Assembly (NCBI RefSeq): GCF_028283785.1
Contig: NZ_JAPWKB010000005.1
Location: 792,050-856,049 of the forward strand
DNA: 64,000 nt
Direction of reading: 5' to 3'
From: Paraburkholderia sp.
GTDB lineage: Bacteria > Pseudomonadota > Gammaproteobacteria > Burkholderiales > Burkholderiaceae
Program-made: the position numbers and the translations under genes
Shown: positions 7,497-16,213 of the stretch, piece after piece
Layout: each line of letters opens with the position of its first letter
How positions within the stretch are numbered: position 1 is the first letter of the stretch
The notes under the pieces: model-generated
Database searches by the model: none
What the model was told of the DNA's origin: nothing
Seen by the model: only the letters and a program-made list of their open reading frames with translations

Positions 7497-8696
7497 ATGC
7501 AGACAGCAGGCTTCTCGCCGACGCGGCTCACCGCGTTGAATCATGCAATGCAACGCTATGTCGATAGCGGCGCGGTATCCGGTGTCGTGACGCTGGCCTG
7601 GCGGCGCGGCGAGATCGGCCATTTCGACGCGCTCGGCTGGCGCGACGATATCGAACGTCTGCCGATGGCGCGCGACACGCTGTTTCGCATCGCGTCGATG
7701 ACCAAGCCGGTCACCAGCGCCGCCACGATGATGCTGATCGAGGCAGACAAACTCGCGCTCGACACGCCCATCGCACAATGGCTGCCCGAACTCGCGTCGT
7801 TGCGCGTGCTGAAAGAGCCGGCCGGCCCGCTCGATCAAACCGAGCCGGTGCGCGTGCCGCCGACCATTCTCGATCTGCTCACACATCGCGCCGGTTTCGC
7901 CTACCACTTCACGTCAACCGGACCGATCGCCGAAGCGTATTCGGCGACCTTCAACGGCATCGAATCCGACGGCGGCAACGACGCGTGGCTGCAACGCGTC
8001 GCGGCGTTGCCGCTGTTGTTCCAGCCCGGTTCGCGCTGGCACTACGGCATTGCAACCGACGTGCTCGGTCTGTTGATCGAGCGCGTCAGTGGATTGTCGC
8101 TGGGCGAGTTTTTCCGCACGCGCATTTTCGAACCGCTCGGTATGCGCGACACCGCGTTCTGGGTGCCGTCCACGCATCTTTCGCGGCTGGCCACCGCGTA
8201 CGGCATCGCGCCCGGCACCGAACGGCGCGTCATCGAAGACCATCCCGCGCAGAGTCGCTGGGCGAATCCGGCGCGCTTCCAAAGCGGCGGCGGTGGACTC
8301 GTATCCACGGCGTACGACTATCTACAATTTGCGCAGATGTTGCTCGGGCGCGGTCGGGTCGGCGCGGCGCGATTGCTGTCGCATCGCTCGGTCGACCTGA
8401 TGCGCACCAACTTCCTGAGCGCCCGCCATCGCCGCGTGCCGGCGTTCGGGTACAGAGTGTGGGCCGGCCAGGGTTTCGGACTCGGACTGTCGATCGTCGA
8501 CGATCCCGCGCAGCAGTTGCCGCTCGGTTACCGGTCGATGGGATCGTTTGGATGGCCGGGCGTCTTCGGCACGAGCTGGTTCGCGGACCCGGTCGAGCAG
8601 ATGATCGGATTGATGATGATCCAGCGCCGCTCGATCGAACCGTTTCCGATGGCGCGCGATTTCGAACGGCGTCTATACGATGCCATTGACGACTAG
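7497..8696 (+). CDS. EstB-like serine esterase of the beta-lactamase family VIII
   Basis: The 399-residue product resembles EstB of Burkholderia gladioli, an esterase with a class C beta-lactamase fold. The catalytic Ser-x-x-Lys is in FRIASMTKPVTSA (about residues 63-75). The Tyr motif is probably HYGIATDVLG (about 182), and a Trp/Gly-rich motif GSFGWPGVFGTSW lies near residue 350. No signal peptide follows the chosen start, which agrees with a cytoplasmic esterase. The ATG at 7497 is preceded by AGGA, and the longer frame back to 7269 is a high-GC artefact. It probably hydrolyses short-chain esters; the true substrate is unknown. The next gene, an H-NS protein, starts 87 bp later. Confidence 0.85.
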   Translation: MQTAGFSPTRLTALNHAMQRYVDSGAVSGVVTLAWRRGEIGHFDALGWRDDIERLPMARDTLFRIASMTKPVTSAATMMLIEADKLALDTPIAQWLPELASLRVLKEPAGPLDQTEPVRVPPTILDLLTHRAGFAYHFTSTGPIAEAYSATFNGIESDGGNDAWLQRVAALPLLFQPGSRWHYGIATDVLGLLIERVSGLSLGEFFRTRIFEPLGMRDTAFWVPSTHLSRLATAYGIAPGTERRVIEDHPAQSRWANPARFQSGGGGLVSTAYDYLQFAQMLLGRGRVGAARLLSHRSVDLMRTNFLSARHRRVPAFGYRVWAGQGFGLGLSIVDDPAQQLPLGYRSMGSFGWPGVFGTSWFADPVEQMIGLMMIQRRSIEPFPMARDFERRLYDAIDD

Positions 8697-8783
8697 GCCG
8701 CAATGAATCAGACCACCCAACCGATCTCCGAGCCCATGCCGGTCCCCACAGCACTTTTCGAAACTGTCCTGGAGACACCATCT

Positions 8784-9086
8784 ATGGCCACTTACAAGCA
8801 ATTGACCGCGCAGCTTGAAAAGCTGCAAAAGGAGATGGCGTCGGCACGCGAACGCGAGGTCGCGCAGGCGATCGCCGACATTCGCCAGCAAATCGATGAA
8901 TACGGCATCACGGCCGAAGAACTCGGCTTTGTCGAGAAACGTCCGGCGCCGCGCCGGGCGGTGTTGCCGCCGAAGTACCGGAATCCGAAAACGGGCGAGA
9001 CATGGAGCGGGCGAGGCCGCGCGCCCGGCTGGCTGGCGGGCAAGAATCGCGAGCGGTATCTGATCAATGGCTCGGGCGAGCAGTGA
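8784..9086 (+). CDS. H-NS-family nucleoid protein, short Burkholderia type
   Basis: H-NS proteins bind AT-rich DNA and silence acquired genes. This one is 100 residues, the usual length for the Burkholderia paralogues. An N-terminal coiled coil (about 5-50, LTAQLEKLQKEMASAREREV) serves dimerisation. The C-terminal DNA-binding motif is YRNPKTGETWSGRGRAPGWL (about 70-90), with the typical W-x-G-R-G-R-x-P core. The start at 8784 follows GGAGA and gives the family N-terminus MATYKQL; an upstream ATG at 8703 would add 27 unlikely residues. Its place next to a fimbrial operon fits a silencer of surface-structure genes, though genomes of this group carry several such paralogues. Confidence 0.9.
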   Translation: MATYKQLTAQLEKLQKEMASAREREVAQAIADIRQQIDEYGITAEELGFVEKRPAPRRAVLPPKYRNPKTGETWSGRGRAPGWLAGKNRERYLINGSGEQ

Positions 9087-9169
9087 ATCGAGTAGCTGGG
9101 CGGCGCGTGCAACGCGCGTCGTTCCGGGTATCGGTGATGCCGCGCATGTGATGCTGGGCACCGTTGGCC

Positions 9170-9213
9170 GGGCTCCCGAAAATGCTCACCTTTGACGCCG
9201 AACGTGACGTTCG
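9170..9213. repeat. Motif-plus-palindrome unit, copy 1
   Basis: The block CTCCCGAAAA-TG-CTCACCTTTGA-CG-CCG leads into the palindrome CGAACGTGACGTTCG (9199-9213). It recurs in altered form at 9520-9569, with the same order of conserved block and palindrome but a different palindrome sequence. No coding function is apparent. Confidence 0.5.
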
Positions 9214-9519
9214 GATCGCTCGTTGCGCCCGATCCCCGTCGTGAGTGGTTCGATTGTCGAGATCCGCTGAAGATGCCTTCCGACGCTTGCGCCGACAGAG
9301 GCATCGCAACCTGGTGCGACGTCCACGGGGTTGCCGCGTTATCGAAAAACCCTTTGTAGACAAGGCCTGCGCTGCGCAGCGGGCCGGACTGTCAGCCCCT
9401 TTAGTTCGCTCGCGTGAACCAGACGCGATCCATTGCCCGACGCATCGATGCCCTTCCGCTTCCGTTCATCGACGGCTGAACGCGCGAGCGTATTCGGCTC
9501 GTCGGCGCATTTGAAACCC

Positions 9520-9569
9520 TGCTCCTGAAAACCCTCACCTTTGATTCCGCACAGCATCAATGCTGTGCC
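9520..9569. repeat. Motif-plus-palindrome unit, copy 2
   Basis: The block CTCCTGAAAA-CC-CTCACCTTTGA-TT-CCG runs into GCACAGCATCAATGCTGTGC (9549-9568), perfect 9-bp arms around CA. Copy 1 is about 350 bp upstream in the same orientation. The shared block is about 30 nt. The rest of the 9087-9861 interval contains no supported gene. Confidence 0.5.
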
Positions 9570-9613
9570 GGTCATGCTTCCGCGCGCTCCCGACGAACGC
9601 CAGATCGGTCTTC

Positions 9614-9630
9614 ATTTCGATAATCGAAAT
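9614..9630. promoter_or_regulatory. Perfect 17-nt palindrome upstream of the fimbrial operon
   Basis: ATTTCGATAATCGAAAT is perfectly symmetric around its central A. It lies about 230 bp before the pilin start in an otherwise gene-free leader and is a good candidate operator for control of the fimbrial operon. The binding protein is not known. Confidence 0.45.
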
Positions 9631-9861
9631 CCTCAATGGCAGTCGGAAAACCCCTACGCATTTAAGACTCATCCTAAGGACCGCGGAAGATGGGGTTACT
9701 AGTATTTAAGCGTGTCCTGAACGTTGTATGAGCCTCTCGAAACGGGCGACTGGTTATCGAATGCGTCTGGCATTCGAATAGCCACGGACACACGACGTTC
9801 GGTGAATTGACCGAGTCGTCGTCCACATTGAACAGCATTTTTTTGATACGGAGCAATCACT

Positions 9862-10422
9862 ATGAAGTCTCTTTTCCCCTCGATCGCTGTCGTTGGTTTG
9901 ATGAGCCTTGCGTCGGTTGCGGCGCATGCGTCAGACGGCACGATCACTATTACTGGCACGGTGTCGGATTCGACGTGCTCGATCAATGGCATAGCGAGCG
10001 GTGACCATTCCGACAAGACGGTCGTTCTGCCGACGGTTACCGCTGGTTCTCTGGCATCGGCTGGCGCGGTTGCCGGTAAGTCGGGCCCATCCGATATCGT
10101 GTTTTCGCTAAGCGGCTGTACCGGTTCGGCAACCAAGGCCGTTGCACGTTTCGAGAACGGTCCCACTGTCGATCAAGGATCGGGCTATCTGAACAATCAG
10201 GCAGAGACGGGTGGCGCGAAGAATGTGCAAGTGAGTTTGCTGAATGCGTCGATGCGACCGATCAACATCGCGACCGGCGAGAACAACGACCTCGCTTCGA
10301 ACGGCGCGACCATCACCGGCGGCGCCGCTGAGGTGAAATATTTTGCCCAGTACTACGCAACCGGCAAGGCCGAAGCCGGCGCAGTCGAAACATGGGCTCA
10401 ATACTCGATGCAATACCAGTAA
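9862..10422 (+). CDS. Major fimbrial subunit (chaperone-usher pilin)
   Basis: This 186-residue protein has a Sec signal peptide ending near residue 23 (LASVAAHAS). The mature domain is an immunoglobulin-like pilin. The pair of cysteines in DSTCSING and LSGCTGS is where type 1 pilins form their disulfide. The N-terminal extension GTITITGTVSD would donate the complementing strand to the next subunit. The C-terminus TWAQYSMQYQ has the penultimate aromatic pattern recognised by the chaperone. GGAG precedes the ATG. It is first in an operon with chaperone and usher, followed by a hairpin that probably lowers expression of the downstream genes relative to the pilin. Confidence 0.9.
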   Translation: MKSLFPSIAVVGLMSLASVAAHASDGTITITGTVSDSTCSINGIASGDHSDKTVVLPTVTAGSLASAGAVAGKSGPSDIVFSLSGCTGSATKAVARFENGPTVDQGSGYLNNQAETGGAKNVQVSLLNASMRPINIATGENNDLASNGATITGGAAEVKYFAQYYATGKAEAGAVETWAQYSMQYQ

Positions 10423-10432
10423 TCAGCAGTCT

Positions 10433-10458
10433 GAGGCGTTCGCTCGGGCGAACGCCTC
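10433..10458 (+). terminator. Intercistronic hairpin between pilin and chaperone
   Basis: GAGGCGTTCG (10433-10442) pairs perfectly with CGAACGCCTC (10449-10458) around a 6-nt loop. Only two T residues follow, so it is more likely a partial terminator or an mRNA-stabilising 3' end, giving more pilin than chaperone and usher. Confidence 0.6.
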
Positions 10459-10500
10459 TTAAACGGCCGTATTTCTAGAATGGAATAAAAGGTGGATGTC

Positions 10501-11244
10501 ATGAAGGTGCTTGGACGAATGGCGGTAAGTGTTGGTTTTGCATGTGCGCTGCTGGTCGGCAACGCACATGCAAGCGTGACGATCGGCGCAACGCGTGTTG
10601 TCTACCCCCTCGACCAGCGGGAAGTGACGATCAAACTGAATAACGATAGCCGGGAGCCGTCGCTGGTGCAGGTCTGGATGGACGAAGGCAACGCCGATGC
10701 GAAGCCAGGCGAAGTGAAGGTGCCGTTCGTGATCACGCCGCCGATTTTCCGAATGGAGGCGCAGAAATCGCAGACATTGCGCGTGATTTACAGCGGCGAA
10801 GCCGTACCGCAGGATCGCGAATCGGTTTACTGGCTGAACGTGCTCGACATTCCGCCGAAGGCTGCGGCAAAGGCTGAAGTCAACACGCTGCAGATGGCGT
10901 TTCGCACGCGGATCAAAGTATTCGTGCGGCCGGCGAAGTTGCCCGGCAAGCCTGAAGAGGCACCGTCGCGGCTCAGCTGGAAGATCGTGCCGTCGCCGGA
11001 CGGCAACGGGCATGCGCTGAGCGTAACGAATCCCACGGCTTATCACGTTTCGTTTAGCGAAGTCGATGTAGTCGGTAGCGCGAACACATTCCGGAACGAA
11101 AAGGGTGGAATGGTCGCGCCGCACGCGACGGAAATCATTCCGGTCGCCACATTGACGACCGTCCCGCAAGGCGCGACGGTGCATTACACCGCCATCAGCG
11201 ACTACGGCGGCCAACTGGCCGGCGACGCACCTCTCGGTCAATAG
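10501..11244 (+). CDS. Periplasmic fimbrial chaperone (PapD/FimC family)
   Basis: The chaperone holds pilins in the periplasm by donor-strand complementation and delivers them to the usher. It is 247 residues with a signal peptide ending at about residue 22 (LLVGNAHAS). The two Ig-like domains are visible: ATRVVYPLDQREVTIKLNN at the start of domain 1 (with the conserved Arg of the subunit-anchoring pocket), FRMEAQKSQTLRVIY (G1 region), and ESVYWLNVLDIPPK. AAAGGTGG lies 5 bases before the ATG at 10501; a GTG at 10492 would abut the Shine-Dalgarno and is rejected. The usher gene follows after a 139-bp gap. Confidence 0.92.
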   Translation: MKVLGRMAVSVGFACALLVGNAHASVTIGATRVVYPLDQREVTIKLNNDSREPSLVQVWMDEGNADAKPGEVKVPFVITPPIFRMEAQKSQTLRVIYSGEAVPQDRESVYWLNVLDIPPKAAAKAEVNTLQMAFRTRIKVFVRPAKLPGKPEEAPSRLSWKIVPSPDGNGHALSVTNPTAYHVSFSEVDVVGSANTFRNEKGGMVAPHATEIIPVATLTTVPQGATVHYTAISDYGGQLAGDAPLGQ

Positions 11245-11383
11245 CGGACACACCCTCACGGGTCAGTTTCAGGGCCGCTGCGCCCTGTCCGTCTCTCCCT
11301 CAACGCCCTCCCGCGCGCGTCGCTTTCGCCACGCGCTGGGCCAAGTCGCGCCTGCTGTTCGTCCACGAGAAACCGGTCGGATC

Positions 11384-14083
11384 ATGAAACGCTCAACTGA
11401 AGTCCTCACGCACCGTCGAGCCAGTAGTCAGGCTTTATCGTGCGGACTGAGTCCTGTGTCCCTCGTTGTCATGGCGGCTTTCGGCACGATGGGCGGTGTG
11501 CACGCGGCGGAGATCGCGCCACAAACGGCGCCTGTTGCGTTCAATACGACGTTCTTGCAGACCAGCGGCGTGGGGAGCGTCGATTTCGCGCGGTTTGCAC
11601 GCGGGAATGTCGTCTCGCCGGGTGTCTATCCGGTGGATATCTGGCTGAATGGCGTGCGCGTTGCGCAAGAGGACATCCGCTTTGTCGCGCCGCGTGAAGG
11701 CGAATCCGCCCGGGCCTGTTTGCCGGATGCGCTGCTGAGGCGTCTCGGCGTGGATTTCGCGAAAGTATCGCTGGACAGCCCGCAGGCGGCGGCAGATCGC
11801 ACGACGCGCCACGATGTTGAAAACGGGGCGAACCGACGCGATGCCGACCTTGCCGGCAGCGCATGCGTCGATCTGACTTCGGTTGTGCCGGACGCATCGG
11901 TCGACTTCGACTTCGGCGAGCAGAAGCTCAACCTCAGCGTGCCGCAAAAGTACATGACCACGGCTGCCCGTGGTTACGTGCCGCCGGAAATGTGGCAAGA
12001 CGGCGTGAATGCGGGCTTTATCAGCTACAACGCGAACGCCTATCGTACGGCAGGGGCCGGCGTTCATTCGACGAACAGCTATCTCGGCTTGAACGCGGGC
12101 CTGAATCTCGGCGCGTGGCATTTTCGGCATCAATCGTCGGTGTCGGCGGGGACTGGCCAGAAGACGCAGACCGACAATATCGCGACGTATCTCCAGCACG
12201 ATCTGACGAAGCTGCGTTCGCAGGCAACGCTGGGCTATGCGAACACCACCGGCGATGTCTTCGACAGCGTGGCGTTTCGCGGTGCTCAGATTGCCACCGA
12301 CGATCGTATGCTGCCGGAGTCGTTGCGTGGCTATGCACCGATCGTGCGTGGCGTCGCGGAATCGAACGCACGCGTCACGGTTCGTCAGAATGGCCAGGTG
12401 ATCTACGAAACGAGCGTGTCGCCGGGTCCATTCGAAATCAAGGATCTTTACGCAACCGGTTATAACGGCAACCTCAACGTCACTATCACCGAGGCGGATG
12501 GCCGCACGAAGACGTTCAGCGTACCGTACGCGTCGGTGGCGCAGTCGCTGCGCCCGGGCACCACCCGTTTCTCGGTGACGGCCGGTCAGTTACGCAATCA
12601 GAACCTCGAAGACAATCCAAACTTCACGCAGTTCACCATCCAGCGCGGCCTCACCAATCTGTTGACAGGGTACGGCGGCGCGGTCGCAGCGAACGGTTAC
12701 ATGGCCGCCAACCTCGGCGTTGCCTTGAATACACGATACGGCGCATTTTCGACGGACGTGACCGGCGCGCAAACGCAAGTGCCGGAACACGGCTCGATGC
12801 GCGGTACGAGTCTGCGAATCGGTTACAGCAAGTTCATCGATCCGACCAATACGAACGTGGCGATCGCTGCGTACCGGTTCTCCACGGCCGGTTACCTGAA
12901 CCTCGCGGACGCGGCGTCGGTACGCGACATCGCGAAGCGCGGCGGCGACATCGATTCCGTGTTTCGCGAGCGTGCCCGCGTTCAGATAACGGTCAATCAA
13001 AACTTCAAATCCGCGGGAACGGTGTTTCTGTCCGCGTCGACACGGCAGTACTGGAATCGCGGCGGGAGCGACACGTTTTATCAGGCCGGGTACACGAACA
13101 GTTTCAAATACGGCACTTACAGCCTGACCGCGAGCCGCACGCGCGACATGAACGGTCGGCCGTCGAGCGAATACTTCGTCAGCACGACGATTCCGCTAGG
13201 CCACAGCCAACACGCACCGCTGTTGACGACCACTCTGTCGCACAGCACGAACGGCAGCAGCACTGCTCAGGCAAACGTCAGCGGTTCGCTCGGCGCCGAC
13301 AATCAGTTCTCTTACAACGGCTACGGCTCGTACGCGCACAGCGGCGGCGATAGCGGCAATATGGGTGTGAGCGGCGTGTATCGATCGCCGTATGCGCAAC
13401 TGAGCGCGTCTGCAAGCGGCGGCTCGGGATCGAGCCAGGTGTCGGTTGGTGTCAGCGGGAGCGTAGTCGCCCATCCGGGCGGCGTGACTTTCTCGCAGAC
13501 CGTCGGCGATACGTTCGGCATCGTGGAGGCGCCGGGTGCAGCGGGCGCGAAGATCAGCAGCGCGGCGGGGGTGAAGGTGGACGGCCGGGGTTATGCGGTA
13601 GTGCCCTATCTGACTCCTTACGGGATGAATACCGTCGACATCGACCCCAAGGGCACGTCGACGGACGTGGAGTTCGTGTCGACGTCGGAGCAGGCCGTGC
13701 CGCGTCTCGGCTCGGTGGTGCTGCTCAAGTACAAAATGGTGAGCGGTCGCGCCGCGCTGGTTCGCGCGCCGTTGCTGGGCGACCAGGCGCTGCCGTTCGG
13801 CGCCGACGTGACTGACGAAGCGGGTCATACCGTCGGCGTGGTCGCGCAGGATAGCCGGATCTTCGCGCGCGGGCTGGAAAACAAGGGCTCGCTATTCGTG
13901 ACGTGGGGCGAGGCGGCGTCGGAGCAATGCAGGATCGATTACGTGATGCCCCGGAAAGCCGCGAACGCCGCCGACGTCTATACGTCGATTGAAGGACACT
14001 GTCTGACGGGCGACGCCGCCCACGCCGTGAGCCCCGCAGGTTCCAGCCAGGCTGATGACGCTTCGCGGGCACGCGCAAATTAG
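11384..14083 (+). CDS. Outer-membrane fimbrial usher (FimD/PapC family)
   Basis: The 899-residue usher forms the outer-membrane pore through which pilin-chaperone complexes are assembled. After a long signal region (cleavage near residue 41, GGVHAAE) comes the N-terminal chaperone-binding domain (VAFNTTFLQ, VYPVDIWLNGVRV). The 24-stranded beta-barrel follows, with the plug region near YAPIVRGVAESNARVTVRQN (about 320-340), and then the C-terminal domains ending in a CRIDYV segment. The length is at the upper end for the family, partly because of the long N-terminus and a Ser/Thr-rich C-terminal tail. No frameshift is visible. The operon ends here, with no adhesin gene behind it. Confidence 0.95.
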   Translation: MKRSTEVLTHRRASSQALSCGLSPVSLVVMAAFGTMGGVHAAEIAPQTAPVAFNTTFLQTSGVGSVDFARFARGNVVSPGVYPVDIWLNGVRVAQEDIRFVAPREGESARACLPDALLRRLGVDFAKVSLDSPQAAADRTTRHDVENGANRRDADLAGSACVDLTSVVPDASVDFDFGEQKLNLSVPQKYMTTAARGYVPPEMWQDGVNAGFISYNANAYRTAGAGVHSTNSYLGLNAGLNLGAWHFRHQSSVSAGTGQKTQTDNIATYLQHDLTKLRSQATLGYANTTGDVFDSVAFRGAQIATDDRMLPESLRGYAPIVRGVAESNARVTVRQNGQVIYETSVSPGPFEIKDLYATGYNGNLNVTITEADGRTKTFSVPYASVAQSLRPGTTRFSVTAGQLRNQNLEDNPNFTQFTIQRGLTNLLTGYGGAVAANGYMAANLGVALNTRYGAFSTDVTGAQTQVPEHGSMRGTSLRIGYSKFIDPTNTNVAIAAYRFSTAGYLNLADAASVRDIAKRGGDIDSVFRERARVQITVNQNFKSAGTVFLSASTRQYWNRGGSDTFYQAGYTNSFKYGTYSLTASRTRDMNGRPSSEYFVSTTIPLGHSQHAPLLTTTLSHSTNGSSTAQANVSGSLGADNQFSYNGYGSYAHSGGDSGNMGVSGVYRSPYAQLSASASGGSGSSQVSVGVSGSVVAHPGGVTFSQTVGDTFGIVEAPGAAGAKISSAAGVKVDGRGYAVVPYLTPYGMNTVDIDPKGTSTDVEFVSTSEQAVPRLGSVVLLKYKMVSGRAALVRAPLLGDQALPFGADVTDEAGHTVGVVAQDSRIFARGLENKGSLFVTWGEAASEQCRIDYVMPRKAANAADVYTSIEGHCLTGDAAHAVSPAGSSQADDASRARAN

Positions 14084-14466
14084 GGCGCGGACGGGGAGGG
14101 GCCGCGACGCGTCGGTCCAGGCGTGCCGCTCGAAGTGGCTCGCCGCCGCCGACGCCACCTTTTTCGCCGTACGTCGGCGATCCGGATTGCCCGAGCGCAG
14201 CGGGGATTGCTCAGGATTCAACGGTCAACGGTTTCCGACGACTGTCCCCATGACGTGTATCATTCGTGTCCTGCGCTGTTCTGCGCCGGCAATTCCCGCT
14301 TTTTCGAACGCTTGTGCGTAACCTGCTCCTCGCGTGGCGCCGCCACTGCCTCAGCCGGGTTCACGTTGCGATCCTGCAATTCGCCGTCGCTTCGCGCCAC
14401 GCGCGGTCAACTGGAACACGCCGTTCCGCCGATCGCCCGATCCTCTATTCGTGACCGCCAGTATCG
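14084..14466. other. Intergenic region between usher and prfC, nothing recognised
   Basis: These 383 bases contain only short frames without ribosome-binding sites or recognisable protein character. No clear terminator for the usher transcript and no strong promoter for prfC could be identified by eye. Confidence 0.4.
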
Positions 14467-16068
14467 ATGTCAGTTTCCGAACTCAAACGCCGCCGCACGT
14501 TCGCGGTCATTTCCCACCCGGACGCGGGCAAAACCACGCTTACTGAAAAGCTGCTGCTGTTCTCGGGCGCGATTCAGATCGCCGGTACCGTGAAGGGCCG
14601 CAAGAGCAACCGCTACGCGACGTCCGACTGGATGGAGATCGAAAAGCAGCGCGGCATTTCCGTGGCCAGTTCGGTGATGCAGTTCGAATACGGCAACGCG
14701 GTGATCAACCTGCTCGACACGCCGGGCCACGAAGACTTTTCCGAAGACACGTACCGCGTGTTGACGGCGGTCGATGCCGCCGTGATGGTGATCGACGGCG
14801 GCAACGGCGTCGAAGCGCAAACGCTCAAGCTGCTCGAAGTGTGCCGCAGCCGCAAGACGCCGATCGTCACCTTCATCAACAAGCTCGACCGCGAAGTGCG
14901 CGAACCGCTCGATCTGCTCGACGAAATCGAACAGCATCTGGGCGTGGCCGCGATTCCGTTCACGTGGCCGATCGGCATGGGCAAGGACTTCCAGGGCGTC
15001 TACGACATCCAGCGCGACCAGGTTCGCGTGTTCCGCGCCGGTCAGGACACCGCTGGCGGCGAGGTCGAAACGCTGCACGCGTTGACCGACGAGGAAGGCG
15101 AGCGCCGTTTCGGTCCGGCCTGGGTCAAGGCGAAGGAAGAGATCGACCTGATCACGGGCGCCACGCCGGCATTCGATCGCGACCAGTTCCTCGCGGGTCA
15201 GCAATCGCCGGTGCTGTTCGGCTCGGCAATCAACAACTTCGGCGTGAAGGAAATTCTCGACGCGCTGGTCGATCTCGCGCCGCCGCCGTCGGCGCGCATG
15301 ACCGTTCAGCGTCCGGTATTGCCGGAAGAGCCGAAATTCACCGGCGTCGTGTTCAAGGTCCAGGCCAACATGGACCTCGCGCACCGCGACCGCGTTGCGT
15401 TTATCCGCGTGTGCTCGGGCCATTTCGAGCGCGGCATGGCGCTGAAAGTCACGCGTTCGAACAAGACGTTCCGCGCAAACAACGTCGTGACGTTCCTGTC
15501 GCAGCGCCGTGAAACGGTCAGCGAGGCGTATCCGGGCGACATCATCGGTATTCCGAATCACGGCACGCTGAGCCTCGGCGACACGCTGACCGAAGGCGAA
15601 CTGCTGCAATTCGTCGGTCTGCCGTTCTTCGCGCCGGAAATTTTCCAGACGGTCGAAGTGGTCGATCCGATGCGCTCCAAGCAACTCGGCGAAGCGCTGA
15701 AGCAACTCGGCGAAGAAGGCGCGATTCAGGTATTCCGCCCGGACGGCGGCGGCCTGACGATTCTCGGCGCAGTCGGTCAACTGCAGTTCGAAGTCGTGTC
15801 GCACCGGCTTTCGACCGAATACAAGGTCGACGTGCGCATGGCGTCCGCCCGCTACCGCATGTCGCGCTGGGTCACCTGCGACGACGCAGGCGAATTGCGC
15901 CGCTTCCTGAACTCGTACGCCGCGCGTATCGCGTTCGACGCGTCCGACGCGCCGACGTACCTCGCGTCGCACGTTTCGGAAATCGAAGTCGCCCAGAAAG
16001 CGTGGCCGAAGATCGTCTTCAACGAGTTGCGCGAGCATTCCGGCGCGCCGTTCAAGAAAGCCATGTAA
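14467..16068 (+). CDS. prfC: Peptide chain release factor 3 (RF3)
   Basis: RF3 is a cytoplasmic GTPase that removes RF1 and RF2 from the ribosome after peptide release. The 533-residue protein has the translational GTPase G motifs: G1 SHPDAGKTTLTEK (about 17-29), switch region KGRKSNRYATSDWM, G3 DTPGHEDF (about 88), G4 NKLDRE (about 142), followed by domain II and the RF3-specific C-terminal domain. Length and sequence agree with a full-length functional enzyme. The Shine-Dalgarno is weak. A strong terminator follows at 16117-16144, so it is probably monocistronic. Confidence 0.98.
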   Translation: MSVSELKRRRTFAVISHPDAGKTTLTEKLLLFSGAIQIAGTVKGRKSNRYATSDWMEIEKQRGISVASSVMQFEYGNAVINLLDTPGHEDFSEDTYRVLTAVDAAVMVIDGGNGVEAQTLKLLEVCRSRKTPIVTFINKLDREVREPLDLLDEIEQHLGVAAIPFTWPIGMGKDFQGVYDIQRDQVRVFRAGQDTAGGEVETLHALTDEEGERRFGPAWVKAKEEIDLITGATPAFDRDQFLAGQQSPVLFGSAINNFGVKEILDALVDLAPPPSARMTVQRPVLPEEPKFTGVVFKVQANMDLAHRDRVAFIRVCSGHFERGMALKVTRSNKTFRANNVVTFLSQRRETVSEAYPGDIIGIPNHGTLSLGDTLTEGELLQFVGLPFFAPEIFQTVEVVDPMRSKQLGEALKQLGEEGAIQVFRPDGGGLTILGAVGQLQFEVVSHRLSTEYKVDVRMASARYRMSRWVTCDDAGELRRFLNSYAARIAFDASDAPTYLASHVSEIEVAQKAWPKIVFNELREHSGAPFKKAM

Positions 16069-16116
16069 GCGACAGGACGCGCGAGCTGCGACTCGCCGTG
16101 CGTATCGTGTTTGACG

Positions 16117-16144
16117 AAAGGCCGCGTTGAAAAACGCGGCCTTT
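16117..16144 (+). terminator. Intrinsic terminator of prfC
   Basis: A perfect 12-bp stem AAAGGCCGCGTT with a GAAA tetraloop (16129-16132) ends in CTTTT. This is a textbook terminator; the A-rich 5' side allows weak action on the opposite strand for the convergent LysR gene. Confidence 0.9.
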
Positions 16145-16213
16145 TGCGTTTTCGGGCTTACGTCTGTCGCGCGTTTCTCCAACCTGACATCCGCAGACGC
16201 ATCCGCCCGCCAT

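Noticed and set aside
9064..9575. Minus-strand frames before the fimbrial operon as transposase remnants
   Set aside because: The predicted peptides have no transposase motif and no start signals. The two similar stretches are better described as repeated DNA motifs with palindromes.
14055..14593. Short overlapping frames between usher and prfC
   Set aside because: No ribosome-binding sites, no recognisable protein features, and mutually overlapping frames; treated as non-coding.
14470..16182. Long antisense frame opposite prfC (570 codons)
   Set aside because: High-GC genes with strong third-position bias give long open antisense frames. prfC itself is unmistakable, and the antisense product is Arg/His-rich with no family character.
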